NCBI GenBank assembly: GCA_949825045.1
Contig: OX463813.1
Location: forward strand, 6,324,001-6,388,000
Length of the DNA: 64,000 bases
Direction of reading: 5' to 3'
Source: Argyresthia goedartella
Lineage: Eukaryota; Arthropoda; Insecta; Lepidoptera; Argyresthiidae
Part shown: one piece after another, positions 52,956 through 64,000 of the stretch
Layout of the letters: the number at the start of each line of letters is the position of its first letter
Numbering within the stretch: the stretch's first letter is position 1
Program-made: the position numbers and the translations under genes
Notes under the pieces: generated by a model
Seen by the model: the letters and a program-made list of their open reading frames with translations, nothing else
What the model was told of the DNA's origin: nothing
Databases searched by the model: none

Positions 52956-53550
52956 TCCACCGAGTAGCGATAGTAGCCGGGACCTACAGCTTAACGTCGC
53001 CACATAGAAACGGTCACCCATCCAGTACCCGTTTCAGCCAGATTTTGCTACCCGCACGATCGTTTCCGATGTGCGAATACCGATAGGTTACGGACGCTTC
53101 GGGTAAGTATTGTTGTGTGTTACTAAATATTACGTGGTTAGAGTATATATTGTGAAGCCCTTCATTTTGCGTGACAGGGCAGGACAGGATTTAATAAATA
53201 TCTACTTACTAATGTACCTACTTCTTTTAAACAGAAGGCATGTTTACTGTAAAACTAAAACAAATCAAACTGAACCAAACAGAACCCCTAAAAATATAAA
53301 TGCACACCTTACCAATATCATATCCTCGATTTATACCAACTCAAGGGCGTGTTAGGGTTCCTCAGGCAAACGGAAGTGAGAAATAAGGAATCACATTATA
53401 CTCTTCATTGTGGTCAATTTTATGAACTAGTTTTGAAAGACGATAAAATTGCTTTTTTTCGTGGGAATTTGGTATTTTATCTGTGAATCTATTCGATGCA
53501 GTTTTAGGTGCTTGTCCCCTTTAAATGATTGATAAGAGATATAATTTTAC

Positions 53551-53688
53551 AGTTCGCACCAAATTTCTTTCGCTCTGAGCAAGCTGTCATCTCTCCCTCT
53601 CAGTCTACCTTACCCTATGCGAGAAAGAGATGTCACAGCTCGCTCAGAGCCAAAGTACCTTGGCGCGGCCTGTAATTTGTAGTGCACC
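53551..53688 (+). mobile_element. inverted-repeat element L, copy 2
   Basis: TTTTACAGTTCGCACCAAAT at left, TTGGCGCGGCCTGTAAT at right, interior GCGAGAAAGAGATGTCACAG. Confidence 0.75.
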
Positions 53689-53764
53689 TACCTAAGTTGG
53701 AGGCTACTCAGACTCTCTAGGGTGCCATTCCATCAACCGATCGACGTCGATCGATTGGTGTTCT

Positions 53765-54724
53765 GTCGCAGTTGGTTGGTTAAATCAGATACTTAAGACG
53801 CTGATTAAATAAATATGGGGTGCTGTTTTCATGTGTTTTTCAGGAAATACTGGTCAAATCGTAATTAATTTCTGGTATATGTAATTTGACTATATAATCT
53901 AGAGATTCTTAATTGGAAAACATGTTTGGATAAAATTTTCTCGATAGAAAATAAATACAAAGTCAACCCTTTTTTTATGGTTTTATCCTATTACACCGCA
54001 GTAGTAAGTGAATATGACTGTGTGATAATTGCAATGTATGAAAAATTGTTATTTCTAACGATTTTCAATTTGAAAGTTAATTCCCTGAAATAGTTTATTT
54101 TTTATGATTTTTTTTTACGTTTTGGCGCTTACGTTGTTTCAGATTAGTCGCGAGCGCATTATTGGCATCCCGTTTTTTCTTATTCGCGAGTAATTATTGC
54201 ATCTCACTTCCGCGATCTTCGATTCCGCGATTCCATCATCGCCTTAACTAACTCTCTAGACCGTTAATTAAATACCGACGTATAACCAAGTCACTAGCAT
54301 TTTGATTTAAATAAAGGGTCGTCGAAAACTTTTAACAAACTGTCTTACCGAAAGCCAGCGTGTTGGAAAACAAGATGGCGTCACGACAACAGCTGATTTG
54401 CACAGCTTATATCAGGGCGAAACATTGCGGTAGCTTAGGTGAAGGGTAAAGGGGGTGAGCGAAGCGAAGCCCCCTTTATCCTTCGTGTTAGGTTGAAAAT
54501 GTAAGAACGACATAAAATACTTAAAACATAAACTTAAGTACACATAAAACAATATTTATATTGTATATGTCTTGTTGCCTAGGAACGTTTAGACAACTCG
54601 TTATTAAACGTTTCGTTCACTCAATTGTCTGACGGAATTTTAGTGACTTGATTAAACGTCGGTATTAAATTAACGGTCTATAGAGTTAGTTAAGTGTCTG
54701 ATTTAGCCAACTAACTGCGACATA
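53765..54724 (+). mobile_element. inverted-repeat element T1, copy 3, split by an insertion
   Basis: Left TGTCGCAGTTGGTTGGTTAA to about 53812; resumes at 54243 with TAACTAACTCTCTAGACCG; right end CAACTAACTGCGACA. Module M (copy 8) at 54430-54507 is the best-preserved example. Confidence 0.8.
53812..54243 (+). mobile_element. insertion within T1, repeat-E-like
   Basis: 430 bp separating two matching halves of T1. ATTTTCTCGATAGAAAATAA and GTTTTGGCGCTTACGTTG recall repeat E (55130, 58225). No coding; ends not clearly defined. Confidence 0.55.
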
Positions 54725-54734
54725 TCGAGTATTC

Positions 54735-54990
54735 CATTCTGCTATCGAACGACGGCATCAATCATCGTCGATCGATTGGTGTAATAGAAACTGTGCCTGT
54801 AGACAAGTGACATCGCTAAGGATAGGTGTCGTCACCTTAGCGATTCCAAATGTCATATCGCATACATAAAAAGTTATCGTTTCGACTCGCTATCCTTAGC
54901 GATGTCACTTGTATAGGGGGGCTGTCCATCGACGTCGACTGATCCATTATACCGTCGATCGACCGACGATCGATTGGTGGAATAGCACCC
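54735..54990 (+). mobile_element. inverted-repeat element R
   Basis: Inner arms ACAAGTGACATCGCTAAGGA (54804) and TCCTTAGCGATGTCACTTGT (ending 54915), outer arms CGTCGATCGATTGGTG and GACGATCGATTGGTGG in the same sense, so two families may be nested. Non-coding. Confidence 0.6.
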
Positions 54991-55004
54991 TTAGTGCCAC
55001 TAGC

Positions 55005-55520
55005 TAGAAAGCGGAATAAGACTTTAACAACTCCTTATAAATTTGTATGGAGTTCAAAGTTCAAAGTTTAATCGCCTTCAAGCTAGTCCAATGTCGAAAA
55101 ATACAAAAACAATGGTATTTTTCGAAGCCATTAACTCCACTGTATCTACAGATTAAATTTTCGGATTAACGTTTATTGAGTATTTGATTAAGATACCCAC
55201 TGAAAGAAAACGCGACTGGATGAAATTTTCTCGATAGCATTTAATTACAAAAAGACCTCTAAATTGTTTTACATTTTCCTGTAATTCTGAAATCCTAACT
55301 AATGTCATTGCGGAATTGCATTCAAAATGTGGATATTATGTATTCGTAAACTCTCCTTGAAAATATTTTTGACAAAATAGCGTAGTTTATTTTTAAACAA
55401 TTTTTATGTGGTTTGGCGCCACGTTATTTTAGTTCGAGTCGTGCGCATTGTTTGCGCTCTCTTTTGTTTCTAATGTGGAATTAATTAACGCTGTCCCTTT
55501 CGTTTACATTAGAATTCTTT
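55005..55520 (+). repeat. element N fragment and repeat E
   Basis: 55005-55070: TGCCACTAGCTAGAAAGCGG (element N end). 55130-55520: repeat E, with AACGTTTATTGAGTATTTGA, TTTTCTCGATAGCATTTAAT and TGCGGAATTGCATTC. Confidence 0.6.
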
Positions 55521-55764
55521 TCTATATATTTTCTCGTATCACCTTCAAAGGACGGATCACCTGGTGATATGCCAAATATTGTCTCGATCTTTGTAGTCAT
55601 GAGTTTAAGCAGAATACCAGCGTCACATGATTTCCTGTGGCATTATGCTCAGTCTGGACCCTTCTGATGTCAAGGTATTTGCCACAATGCCACATGACCT
55701 GACACCCACTTTGTCACAATAGCTACTATTTTTATTGTGTGAGTGTGTGCTGACACAGCGAAGA

Positions 55765-55925
55765 ATTGTACATTTCCCACGAGTTCGCAAAGGCTTATAT
55801 TTACGAACTGAGAAGTTGACGGCACGAGCCGAAGGCGGGGTCGTAGCGAGGTTCGTAAAAAGCCTTTTCGAACGAGTTAGGAATATGATTTTTCCTCCTG
55901 AGAAACCAAAATCAAGCGCGAAGGT
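55765..55925 (+). repeat. repeat G, copy 2
   Basis: CACGAGTTCGCAAAGGCTTA and GGGGTCGTAGCGAGGTTCGT, as in 3925-4145. Confidence 0.65.
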
Positions 55926-56244
55926 GCTATTTTTAGCTCAGAAGTCGGAAAATGTACGCTTCATTCCATTCTATTCCAAAAGGGCAGTGTCCACAATGCA
56001 AGTTCCTAGAAGTTCCTAGGCCTAGGTCATTGCTAAAAATTCCAGGTACCAACACAACACAACAAGGTCCCGTGGCCCCGTGCCCACTAACGAGACATGA
56101 CTGGCGTGACTCTGATCTGACAAAAGGCCACGTTGGCACGGCATGTTCTACCCAATGGGTATGGCACGTAGGTGGGCACGGAGCCTAATCTTTCTGGAAT
56201 GTTTAGAGTTTGTCGTTGAGTTTGTCATTAACATATATATATAT

Positions 56245-56515
56245 ACATACATAGCGTCACGCCTTTTCCCATGCGGGGTAGCAGAGGCACAATTGTGCCC
56301 ACTTTGAGCCAGTTATTCAATACATCATTTTGCGTGACAGGGGGCTAGCCCATCGCCGCAGCTATGGAGTAATGAAGGTTTCCTCACAATGTTTTCCATC
56401 AGCGTTAGAACCTTCGTATAATGTACTTAAGATAAATTTATTATCTCATTGGTATATGGTCAGGAATCAAACCTGCATCTCCTGTCTGAGAAGCAAGCGT
56501 GAAGCCCATTAGACC
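56245..56515 (-). repeat. tRNA-like SINE-C, copy bordering the minisatellite
   Basis: The reverse strand reads TGGTCTAATGGGCTTCACGC (A-box-like), TTGCTTCTCAGACAGGAGAT and GGTTTGATTCC (B-box-like), then a tail. The left flank carries CGTCACGCCTTTTCCC and AGAGGCACAATTGTGCCCAC, also found near 596. Confidence 0.6.
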
Positions 56516-57633
56516 ACGGAGCTCTCTGAAACCCATTAGACCACGGAGCTTTCTGAAACCCATTAGACCACGGAGCTCTCTGAAACCCATTAGACCACGG
56601 AGCTCTCTGAAACGTATTAGACCACGGAGCTCTCTGAAACCCATTAGACCACGGAGCTCTCTGAAACCCATTAGACCACGGAGCTCTCTGAAACCCATTA
56701 GACCACGGAGCTCTCTGAAACCCATTAGACCACGGAGCTCTCTGAAACCCATTAGACCACGGAGCTCTCTGAAACCCATTAGACCACGGAGCTCTCTGAA
56801 ACCCATTAAACCACGGAGCTCTCTGAAACCCATTAGACCACGGAGCTCTCTGAAACCCATTAGACCACGGAGCTCTCTGAAACGTATTAGACCACGGAGC
56901 TCTCTGAAACCCATTAGACCACGGAGCTCTCTGAAACCCATTAGACCACGGAGCTCTCTGAAACGTATTAGACCACGGAGCTCTCTGAAACCCATTAGAC
57001 CATGGAGCTCTCTGAAACCCATTAGCCCACGGAGCTCTCTGAAACCCATTAGACCACGGAGCTCTCTGAAACCCATTAGACCACGGAGCTCTCTCAAACC
57101 CATTAGACCACGGAGCTCTCTGAAACCCATTAGACCACGGAGCTCTCTGAAACCCATTAGACCACGGAGCTCTCTGAAACGTATTAGACCACGGAGCTCT
57201 CTGAAACCCATTAGACCACGGAGCTCTCTGAAACGTATAAGACCACGGAGCTCTCTGAAACCCATTAGACCACGGAGCTCTCAGAAACCCATTAGACCAC
57301 GGAGCTCTCTGAAACGTATTAGACCACGGAGCTCTCTGAAACCCATTAGACCACGGAGCTCTCTGAAACGTATTAGACCACGGAGCTCTCTGAAACGTAT
57401 TAGACCACGGAGCTCTCTGAAACTCATTAGACCACGGAGCTCTCTGAAACGTATTAGACCACGGAGCTCTCTGAAACCCATTAGACCACGGAGCTCTCTG
57501 AAACCCACTAGACCACGGAGCTCTCTGAAACCCATTAGACCACGGAGCTCTCTGAAACCCATTAGACCACGGAGCTCTCTGAAACCCATTAGACCACGGA
57601 GCTCTCTGAAACCCACTAGACCACGGAGCTCTC
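56504..57633 (+). repeat. minisatellite, 27-bp unit, about 42 copies
   Basis: Unit GACCACGGAGCTCTCTGAAA plus CCCATTA, almost invariant. Two main variants alternate irregularly (CCCATT and CGTATT at the end of the unit). Because 27 is divisible by 3 and the unit lacks stops in several frames, long open frames appear on both strands (56499-57668 plus; 56441-57265 minus); they are artefacts. The unit is the reverse complement of a SINE-C head. Confidence 0.96.
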
Positions 57634-57639
57634 GTCGTT

Positions 57640-58000
57640 TATTTATTTTATCTACACACGTATCATAAACCCACTTTACTGCGCACAAAAACCGCACGTT
57701 ACAATCGGCATAATGTTAAACTACTTGGTAAAAACTCATTTCTTATATGGAAAATTACAAATTATGACCATAATGTGTAATTTTTCTACATATTATGACA
57801 TTCAAATTTCGAACGCCGACGCACGCCTGCGTGCCGCCCCTACTTTGTTTGTGAAGTTGGTACTACTGAACAAGCTAAATAAGTGCGAATGAATTATCAA
57901 TGCCGCCATGCCGGTCGAACATGCCGTTCCTGAACACATTAAAGAGAGCTTATGATATGTGTGTAGATAAACTAGTGTAGTGTAGTGTAAGTACTTCGGA
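57640..58000 (+). mobile_element. foldback element FB1, copy
   Basis: ACTGCGCACAAAAACC, AACTACTTGGTAAAAACTCA, AACGCCGACGCACGCC, GTGAAGTTGGTACTACTGAA, GCCGGTCGAACATGCCG and TAGATAAACTAGTG. The inner hairpin here is AAATTACAAATTATGAC with ATATTATGACAT. Confidence 0.8.
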
Positions 58001-58224
58001 AGAACAATTGACACAAATTTATTAAGCAATAATTGATTAATGAAAAATTTAACTAATTAAATATGTAACAATTGATATAGCTATGTACGTATATGTAGCT
58101 ATAGTTTAGTTTTTTGAAACTTATTGGCACAGATCTAATCCAGATAAATTTTATGCAAGATAGCTCTAAAACTGCCAAGGCTCGAGAAAATCTAGTTAAG
58201 GTGAAATGAAAAAAATATGGGTTT

Positions 58225-58592
58225 TTTTTTAGAATCCATTTACTCCACTATTGAGTCATTTACAGATTTGATTTTTGGGAAATGTTTATTGAGTATTTTA
58301 TTAAGATTCGCACTGAAGGAAAACGTGATTGGGTGAAATTTTCTGGATAGAATTTAATTACGAAAAGACCTCTAAATTGTTTAATATTTTCCTGTAATTC
58401 TGAAATCCTTATTTCATTGCGGAATTGCATTCAAAATGTGGATATTATTATTAGTAAACTCTCCTTTATTTTTAACCAATTTTTATGTGGTTTGGCGCTA
58501 CGTTATGTTATTTTTCCCCGCTTCCGTCCCTCTCACACTGCGGGTCTTTCCGCCTGGCTGGAGTAATAGGGACCTTTGCACGGACGAGGTAT
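58225..58592 (+). repeat. repeat E, plus copy
   Basis: AAATGTTTATTGAGTATTTT, AAAGACCTCTAAATTGTTTA and the end CTGCGGGTCTTTCCGCC, CTTTGCACGGACGAGGTA; reverse of 1394-1835. Confidence 0.65.
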
Positions 58593-58599
58593 CCCCTGA

Positions 58600-59065
58600 G
58601 TTCACTGTATAGCTTACATAATGGGTAGTATACAAACGTAGGTAACTCCAGAGTTCGCTTGGCAGAAATACTGGTTTTGCCTGACTGATTTACAGAATAG
58701 ACTGATAAAAAATGTGCGCGACTAGAAAAGTGGCTTCGTTTTACAAAATTAGTGAACTACGCTACTAGAAATCTAAAAACAGCAACTTGAAAACCTAATT
58801 CGAATAATAAAAGATACATGTTTCAATATTAATTTATTTGCTTATGAAATAAGGTCAAACTGTTGTTATTAATATTATTAGACCCTGATTCAGCTATATT
58901 TATACAGCATCAAATAATAGTAAGGTCAGATGTAAGTATATGCCTACTTAAGGACACACAATCAATTTAACCTTGATATACAAATTAGGGTAAGGAATTC
59001 CAAGTCATTGTGCAGTTTATTATATATTTAAATGCTCAAGCGTTTGATTTTGTTGTTTTTACATG
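58600..59065. other. no gene seen
   Basis: AT-rich DNA without paired repeats. Confidence 0.4.
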
Positions 59066-59069
59066 TTCA

Positions 59070-59150
59070 ACCTAACACGAGGGTTAAAGGGGGCTTCGCT
59101 TCGCTCACTCCCTTTATCCTTCACCTACCCTATCCTACCGCTTCGCCAAG
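59070..59150 (-). repeat. hairpin module M, copy 9
   Basis: Reverse strand: GAAGGATAAAGGGAG, loop TGAGCGAAGCGAAG, CCCCCTTTAACCCTC, GTGTTAGGTTGAACATG. Confidence 0.75.
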
Positions 59151-59559
59151 CTTTTTATTAAGCCAATAAGTGGCGGTTAAATCATTGAGTAATTTTGTCG
59201 CGCAGATCAGTAATTTTGTCGCGTAATTCAGTATTTTTTTCGCTCATTTCAGGAAATGCCGCTGTTAGTTTTTTATTAGGTCGTTTTATAATTTTCCTTA
59301 CATAGTTTAGATTTAACTGAGTGAGTGAAGAACAACCTACATTTCTAGTCACGTCTCAAATTAAAAGTTATTTGCTATAAGCTGTCATATAAGAAGAGAG
59401 TTTAAAAGGGCTTGTGTTTTAACGATTACCAAAAATTCGAAAATTGACTACCACTGAATTCGAAATGACTGCCAGAATTAGTAAATGATCACCAAATTGT
59501 GTTTGGATAAATGATCAGCAAACTTCTTTTTAAGTTGTGTGTACTTAAGTTTATGTTTT

Positions 59560-59670
59560 TTCGTTCTTACATGTTCTTCCTAACACGAAGGACAAAGGGG
59601 GCTTCGCTTCACTCACCCCCTTCACCTAAGCTGCCGCAGTATTTTGCCCTGATATTTTCTGCAACTTTTG
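59560..59670 (-). repeat. hairpin module M, copy 10
   Basis: Reverse strand: GGCAGCTTAGGTGAAGGGGG, loop TGAGTGAAGCGAAG, CCCCCTTTGTCCTTC, GTGTTAGGAAGAACATG. One stem side is shortened. Confidence 0.72.
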
Positions 59671-59788
59671 GTGATCATTTACCCATTCTGGGTAAGAAAA
59701 AAATATTTTGGTAATCATTATAAGTATTTGTTGCCGTGGAAATGTAAAGGTGTAACTCTATCCACCTTTATAAGTATATTATATAGGT

Positions 59789-59849
59789 AGGATTTATTGG
59801 GGACATCAGACAACACATAATTTGTTCTCTGATGTCCCCAATAAATCCT
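59789..59849. repeat. perfect 22-bp inverted repeat (hairpin)
   Basis: AGGATTTATTGGGGACATCA at 59789 and its exact inverse ending at 59849, with a 17-base AT-rich loop. No other copy seen in the window. Confidence 0.85.
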
Positions 59850-59934
59850 TAAGTTATGACTACATCTTCTCTAGAAGTAATCCAAGTCGTATTTTTCTGT
59901 GGTAGTTACTTATTTTATTTATACAAATGAACAC

Positions 59935-60150
59935 TTATGCGCAAAGGCGAGCTTATCTCTAAAAAGATATTTCTTCCAGCAAACCTAGTAAGTCTGCTAG
60001 TAAGAGTAGTCTAGTGAACAATAAATGAAATAACCACCTAATAACTAATACAATATAATATAAGTATAATAAAAGTCATATAATACATTATAGTAAATAC
60101 ATATATCAAGGTATAATATATATAGATATTAACATAATACTTACAAACTT
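59935..60150 (-). repeat. LINE 3' end fragment
   Basis: GCGCAAAGGCGAGCTTATCT and AAAAAGATATTTCTTCCAGC, the same tail as 25206-25400. Confidence 0.55.
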
Positions 60151-60579
60151 AAACTTAATACGCAAGAGAAAGGAGATGCATCATCAACGAGAAGCAGATT
60201 TTCATTATATTATAGAGATGTTACTGGCTGGCTAGCCCATCGCCGCAGCATATTCCTAAGGTTACCACATAATGTTTACCATCTTATTAAAAAATAGGCA
60301 TGGCATTAAAAATTAAGTAAAATACGAGTAAATAGTTGTAATAACTGTTTTTGAAGCAGCTCTCGTCTCGGCGCGGCGCGGCGGGATGGTGTCGGGTTAC
60401 GTGCACGGTGTGGTCCGTAAGTAACAAGCCGATGGTAGCGACGAGCAAAAGTGGATGTCGGTTGTTTATGTTTTTAGTAAGTGGTGCCTCGAAAAGGGAC
60501 CCGAAGGGATTTTCGAAACGCTTTTTCAGCTTTCAGCGCTTTAATTTGGTTCAATCATATTTTTATTGGTATGGTTTTT

Positions 60580-60640
60580 AGGGTTCGAAGGTTGCCATTC
60601 TGTCCGTCCGTCCGCAGGCAGTATCTCATGAATTGTAATA
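60580..60640 (-). repeat. repeat C remnant
   Basis: TTAGGGTTCGAAGG and CTGTCCGTCCGTCCGC, reverse of the repeat C end. Confidence 0.45.
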
Positions 60641-60811
60641 TGTAGAGAGTTGAAATTTGCACAGAATGTGTATTTCTGTTGCTGCTACAGCAACAACTAA
60701 TGAAATACATGAGATTTCGTAAATTAAAGAGGTCCCGATACAAGAGATGTGTCTTACTTAACACCATCCGCGATATAACTAATCATGATTCAAATATAAT
60801 AATAATTATAA

Positions 60812-61856
60812 TAATACATTGGACACTATTTACATACATTGATCCATCTCCAAACTAAGATTCCCTGTATCTTGGGTACTAGACAATGATACACATACTT
60901 ATATAGATAAATACTATGCTTAGATAGATAAACAACCATGACTAGGGTACAAACATCCGTTCTCATCAAACAAATATTTGCCCCGACCGGGACTCGAACC
61001 CGGGACCCTTGGCTTCGTATTCCAATTCCAAATGACTTTATTACTGCAGATATTTACATGTACTTAGCAATCGTCATTTTTGCCTCTTCTCTACATTGGA
61101 CCACTGTGGGAGAAGGAGGGCGTAGAAACTCCCACAAATTGATTTTTAGATCTCTTTTTTAAAAATTGCTTATGCTTAACTAATACAAAATATAATATTT
61201 AGTCATTATCATAATTAATAAGCAGGAATAAATAATTACAAAATTATTAACAGCAAGGTCTGTGTTGAGCCAGATTAACCCCATACAGTCCCATCATTTA
61301 AGTAATCTTGAACATTGTAATATCCCTTTTTCGACAAAGTCGCTTTAATGGATTTTAAATTGCTCAAATTGCAATTTCAAGATCTCCAGAGGTATCTTGT
61401 TGTAGTAGAGAATGCATTGACCCTTGAAAGAATTGCAAACCTTCGCGAGTCTAAACCGGGGCGCAAGTAGTCTGTGATTATTTCTTAGGTTAACATTACA
61501 GCTATCGCTAAGTTTGGGAAATTTTGTAAGGTTCTTGCGTACGTACATTATATTTTCGAAAATAAATTGACTAGCTACAGTTAGTATGTCAATTTCTTTA
61601 AAAAGCTGTCTTAAGGAGTCTGTGCGTTTTAAATTATAAATTGCTCGAATAGCTCTTTTCTGTAAAATAAAAATAGTTTAATATCCGCTGCTTTCCCCCA
61701 CAACAAGATACCAAGAATTCGGGCAAGATATTACACATTTTTGATCTCCTATGTTTGCTTGATATATTTATTGGCTTATGTATGCTAGAGATTTCCTCTA
61801 TTGTCTTAATTGTCGTAGGCAGGGTCACTGCTGACTCGGCCATTCGGGTCGTCACA
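60812..61856 (-). repeat. SINE-B, copy 7, interrupted by Jockey-2
   Basis: 60812-61019 is the tail, body and B box (reverse strand GGTTCGAGTCC); 61813-61856 is the head (GACGACCCGAATGGCCGAGT). The halves join at CGTA, and TCGTA is duplicated at both insertion edges (61015-61019, 61813-61817). Confidence 0.85.
61020..61812 (-). mobile_element. Jockey-2 LINE, 5'-truncated, inside the SINE
   Basis: Reverse strand ends CAGTAATAAAGTCATTTGGA. Coding part of ORF2 C-terminus reads KRAIRAIYNLKRTDSLRQLF and, in the frame at 61345-61548, PRFRLAKVCNSFKGQC and YYNKIPLEILKLQFEQFK, typical of Jockey proteins. A frame change occurs near 61660. Matches the fragments at 21072 and 52745. Confidence 0.85.
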
Positions 61857-62199
61857 TCAATGGCTGTAGACTTATCAATGGTTCTGGAGGTGCAATTAGA
61901 CTATAACATTTTAACTTAGGGTTCGGGGTTGGAATCCACGTGCGGGCATCATATTATTATCTTTTTTTATTATTTTTAGTGGTTATGTTTTCTTGTACGA
62001 TGTTACGGAACTCGTACTTAACCGATTATTTTTATAAAATTTTCACTCAAAAACATATAAAACGTGTTTGCACACGTCTCTAAAGGTTAAATTCGTTTTT
62101 TTCTAAATAAATTATTTTCCCTCCAACTCCCTTTCGCGGCACCACTCTTATTATAAAATATAGCTCATATTGTCTCCACAGAGTAAACACGTATTTTCT

Positions 62200-62260
62200 C
62201 GTTGAGCCATATCCCACCATGCTGGCTCAGTGCGGGTCAATGGTGTGGCTGGTGGCCAAC
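62200..62260 (+). repeat. repeat Q, short copy
   Basis: GAGCCATATCCCACCATGCT and GGCTCAGTGCGGGTCAATGG. Confidence 0.5.
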
Positions 62261-62954
62261 ACGTCTGTTAATTTTTTCAATTTCTAGCTGTCCTATTAGG
62301 GCCTCTGATCCGACGCACCTTTCACTAGGTACTACTACGGAGTAGCGATAGTAGCTAGGTACATAAAGCGTAGATAAAGTCTATGTTAAATTGAGGACAT
62401 GGCCATGTGGCCTTGAAGATATTGGAAGATAAGACACATTTATGAAGACCACAAAGATGACATCACAACAAGGCGGTATGGCCTAGCACCGAAGCCATTC
62501 CCTGAAAAGTTAAATAAAACCAAAAAAAAAAAGTCTATGCTTTTATATTTGAGTTATTGAGACAAAGATCATTCGGTGAAATACCACGATTCAATAAGTT
62601 ATAGTTAAAACACTCAGGCATGAATTATGACTGAAATACGCATAAAATTTTCCTTTAAAATTAAAATAAATGCAATAATCTATTTTGACGAAATTCCTGC
62701 ACAGTTTACAAAACATTTCACTTCATGAGCATTTTGTTTTAGGGATGGGATTAAATGATGAAATATTTTTGTCGATTTTCTCGATTGTTCAAATATTTCG
62801 ATTAAGCGCGATAATTTTCTCAAAATCGATGGATAATCGACATCTATCATATCAAGTCAAACGCATCGCATTGTAAATGAAATGAAAGACTCGTGCCGTC
62901 TTGGTATCCACCGAGGCATAGTCATTATCGGTGGCTTATTTGAATCGAAGATTT

Positions 62955-63585
62955 AAAAAGTGGCCAAGTGTGAGTCGACTTGCCCATGAAGGGTTCCTTG
63001 TTAGCAAGTAATTATGTGACTGGATGTTTGTGTTGTAACTTTGTTTTTCATAGTGTTTGTATGAATGACAAACTTATCTTTGCGGTTTTTAATAAATATT
63101 TGATATCTTAAAACTGCTTATTTTATTTTGTTCAAACAAATTTTTGTTGAAAGTGTGTATTGAGATACACAGCATATATTTTTTGTAGATTTTTCACTGT
63201 CTTACTTTAAAGTTAGAGGGAGGAGACACACATTTTTCCACTTTGGAAGTGTCTGTCTCTTTAACGATTTACTTTGAAGAAAAATCGTTTCAGGGACCTC
63301 AATGTCATTTTTAAAGACCTCTCTAGCTAGAAACACATATAGGTTTAATGAAAAAAAAATTTTGGTTTCAGTTCCATGTATGGGTAGAGAACCCTTGTAG
63401 TTATTTTAATTTTTAAATTTTTGTGTAAAAATCGAAAAGCGGTTCACGTAATACATCTACATACCAAGTTTCAACTATGTAGTCCTAATAGTTTCTGCAT
63501 AAAGTTGCTGTGACATACGGACGGACGGACAGACAGACTAGACGAAACTAAAAGGGTTCCTTATTTCTCTATGGAACCCTAAAAA
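62955..63585 (+). repeat. repeat C, diverged copy
   Basis: GTGGCCAAGTGTGAGTCGAC at the start, GACATACGGACGGACGGACA and GGTTCCTTATTTCTC, TATGGAACCCTAAAAAC at the end. Confidence 0.6.
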
Positions 63586-63589
63586 CCCA

Positions 63590-64000
63590 CTATTCGCCAT
63601 TTTCACTCAAATTCTTCTTCGTCTTCGTCTTCACGAATAAAACTGCATACCTACTTACAATTGAACTCATTGAGTCAGGTGCAGAAACGTATCTTGTATC
63701 TCGGAACAATCTCAAAATGTTTCGAGCATCCAATCGATTCTTTTTCTGGTTTGCTGCGAATAAATGGTTTCCTATTCTTACCCCTCAACAAGATGATGTT
63801 TATCTCGATTGTGAATTTAAATGATTGCGATTATCTCGAATGTTGAAATATCTTGTAATCGCGCAGTTTTACCTTTAGATTTTCCCTTTAAATTAAATTA
63901 ATTGTTTGAAAGTAATATTTTTTGACAATTTGTAAAATTAGTGCAGCGTCGTGCTCAAAATGCATCGACCACATAATAAAAGAAGAAGACAAAATGATGC
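63590..64000. other. no gene seen
   Basis: Right edge; AT-rich, no paired repeat and no coding signature. Confidence 0.4.

Noticed and set aside
56441..57697. Long open frames of 389, 274 and 138 residues with 9-residue repeats (LKPIRPRSS, GFRELRGLM)
   Set aside because: They are translations of the 27-bp minisatellite; a period divisible by three keeps several frames open on both strands. No start context, flanking domain or non-repeat coding.

Overview
The window is nuclear DNA of an insect, most probably a moth or butterfly (Lepidoptera). It is AT-rich, has very few genes, and is dominated by transposable elements of types usual in lepidopteran genomes: tRNA-derived SINEs, Jockey-type LINEs with simple-sequence tails, mariner, hAT, many short inverted-repeat elements, and a DIRS-type tyrosine-recombinase retrotransposon. 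No rRNA gene, CRISPR array, operon or prokaryotic signal was seen. The order assignment is inference from repeat style and one developmental gene. The only host gene I can support is the 5' half of sine oculis (SIX1/2-class homeobox) on the minus strand. Four coding exons were read directly: 43037-43141 (start Met), 8589-8799, 7693-7820 and 5375-5479. Lengths 105, 211, 128 and 105 sum to 549 bp, or 183 codons, with matching intron phases and GT/AG borders at every junction seen. The last exon stops before homeodomain helix 3, so the gene continues past the left edge. Intron 1 is 34,237 bp and holds most of the repeats described here. Layout, left to right. 1-5374: intron 4 with repeat fragments, one SINE and a short inverted-repeat element. 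5375-8799: three small exons, with two abutting inverted-repeat elements and a GAAT microsatellite in the introns between them. 8800-43036: intron 1, which contains a 5'-truncated RNase-H LINE with a 12-bp target duplication, a complete-looking DIRS element (14.6-19.7 kb), Jockey remnants, a broken mariner, a hAT nested in a Jockey nested in a foldback element (30-34.7 kb), a retro-inserted fragment with a nuclease-like domain (38.5-39.3 kb), and a 1.8-kb inverted-repeat element ending 30-55 bp from the first splice donor. 43.0-48 kb: first exon and upstream flank, poorer in recognisable repeats. 48-64 kb: repeats again, including a 1.13-kb minisatellite of 27-bp units. Two non-genic patterns stand out. 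First, a hairpin module of about 80 bp recurs ten times on both strands, inside at least two different inverted-repeat families, and its stem shows paired substitutions between copies. Second, the 27-bp minisatellite appears to be an expanded piece of the A-box head of a tRNA-like SINE. The repeats do not work together as a pathway; they are successive insertions in and beside one developmental regulator.
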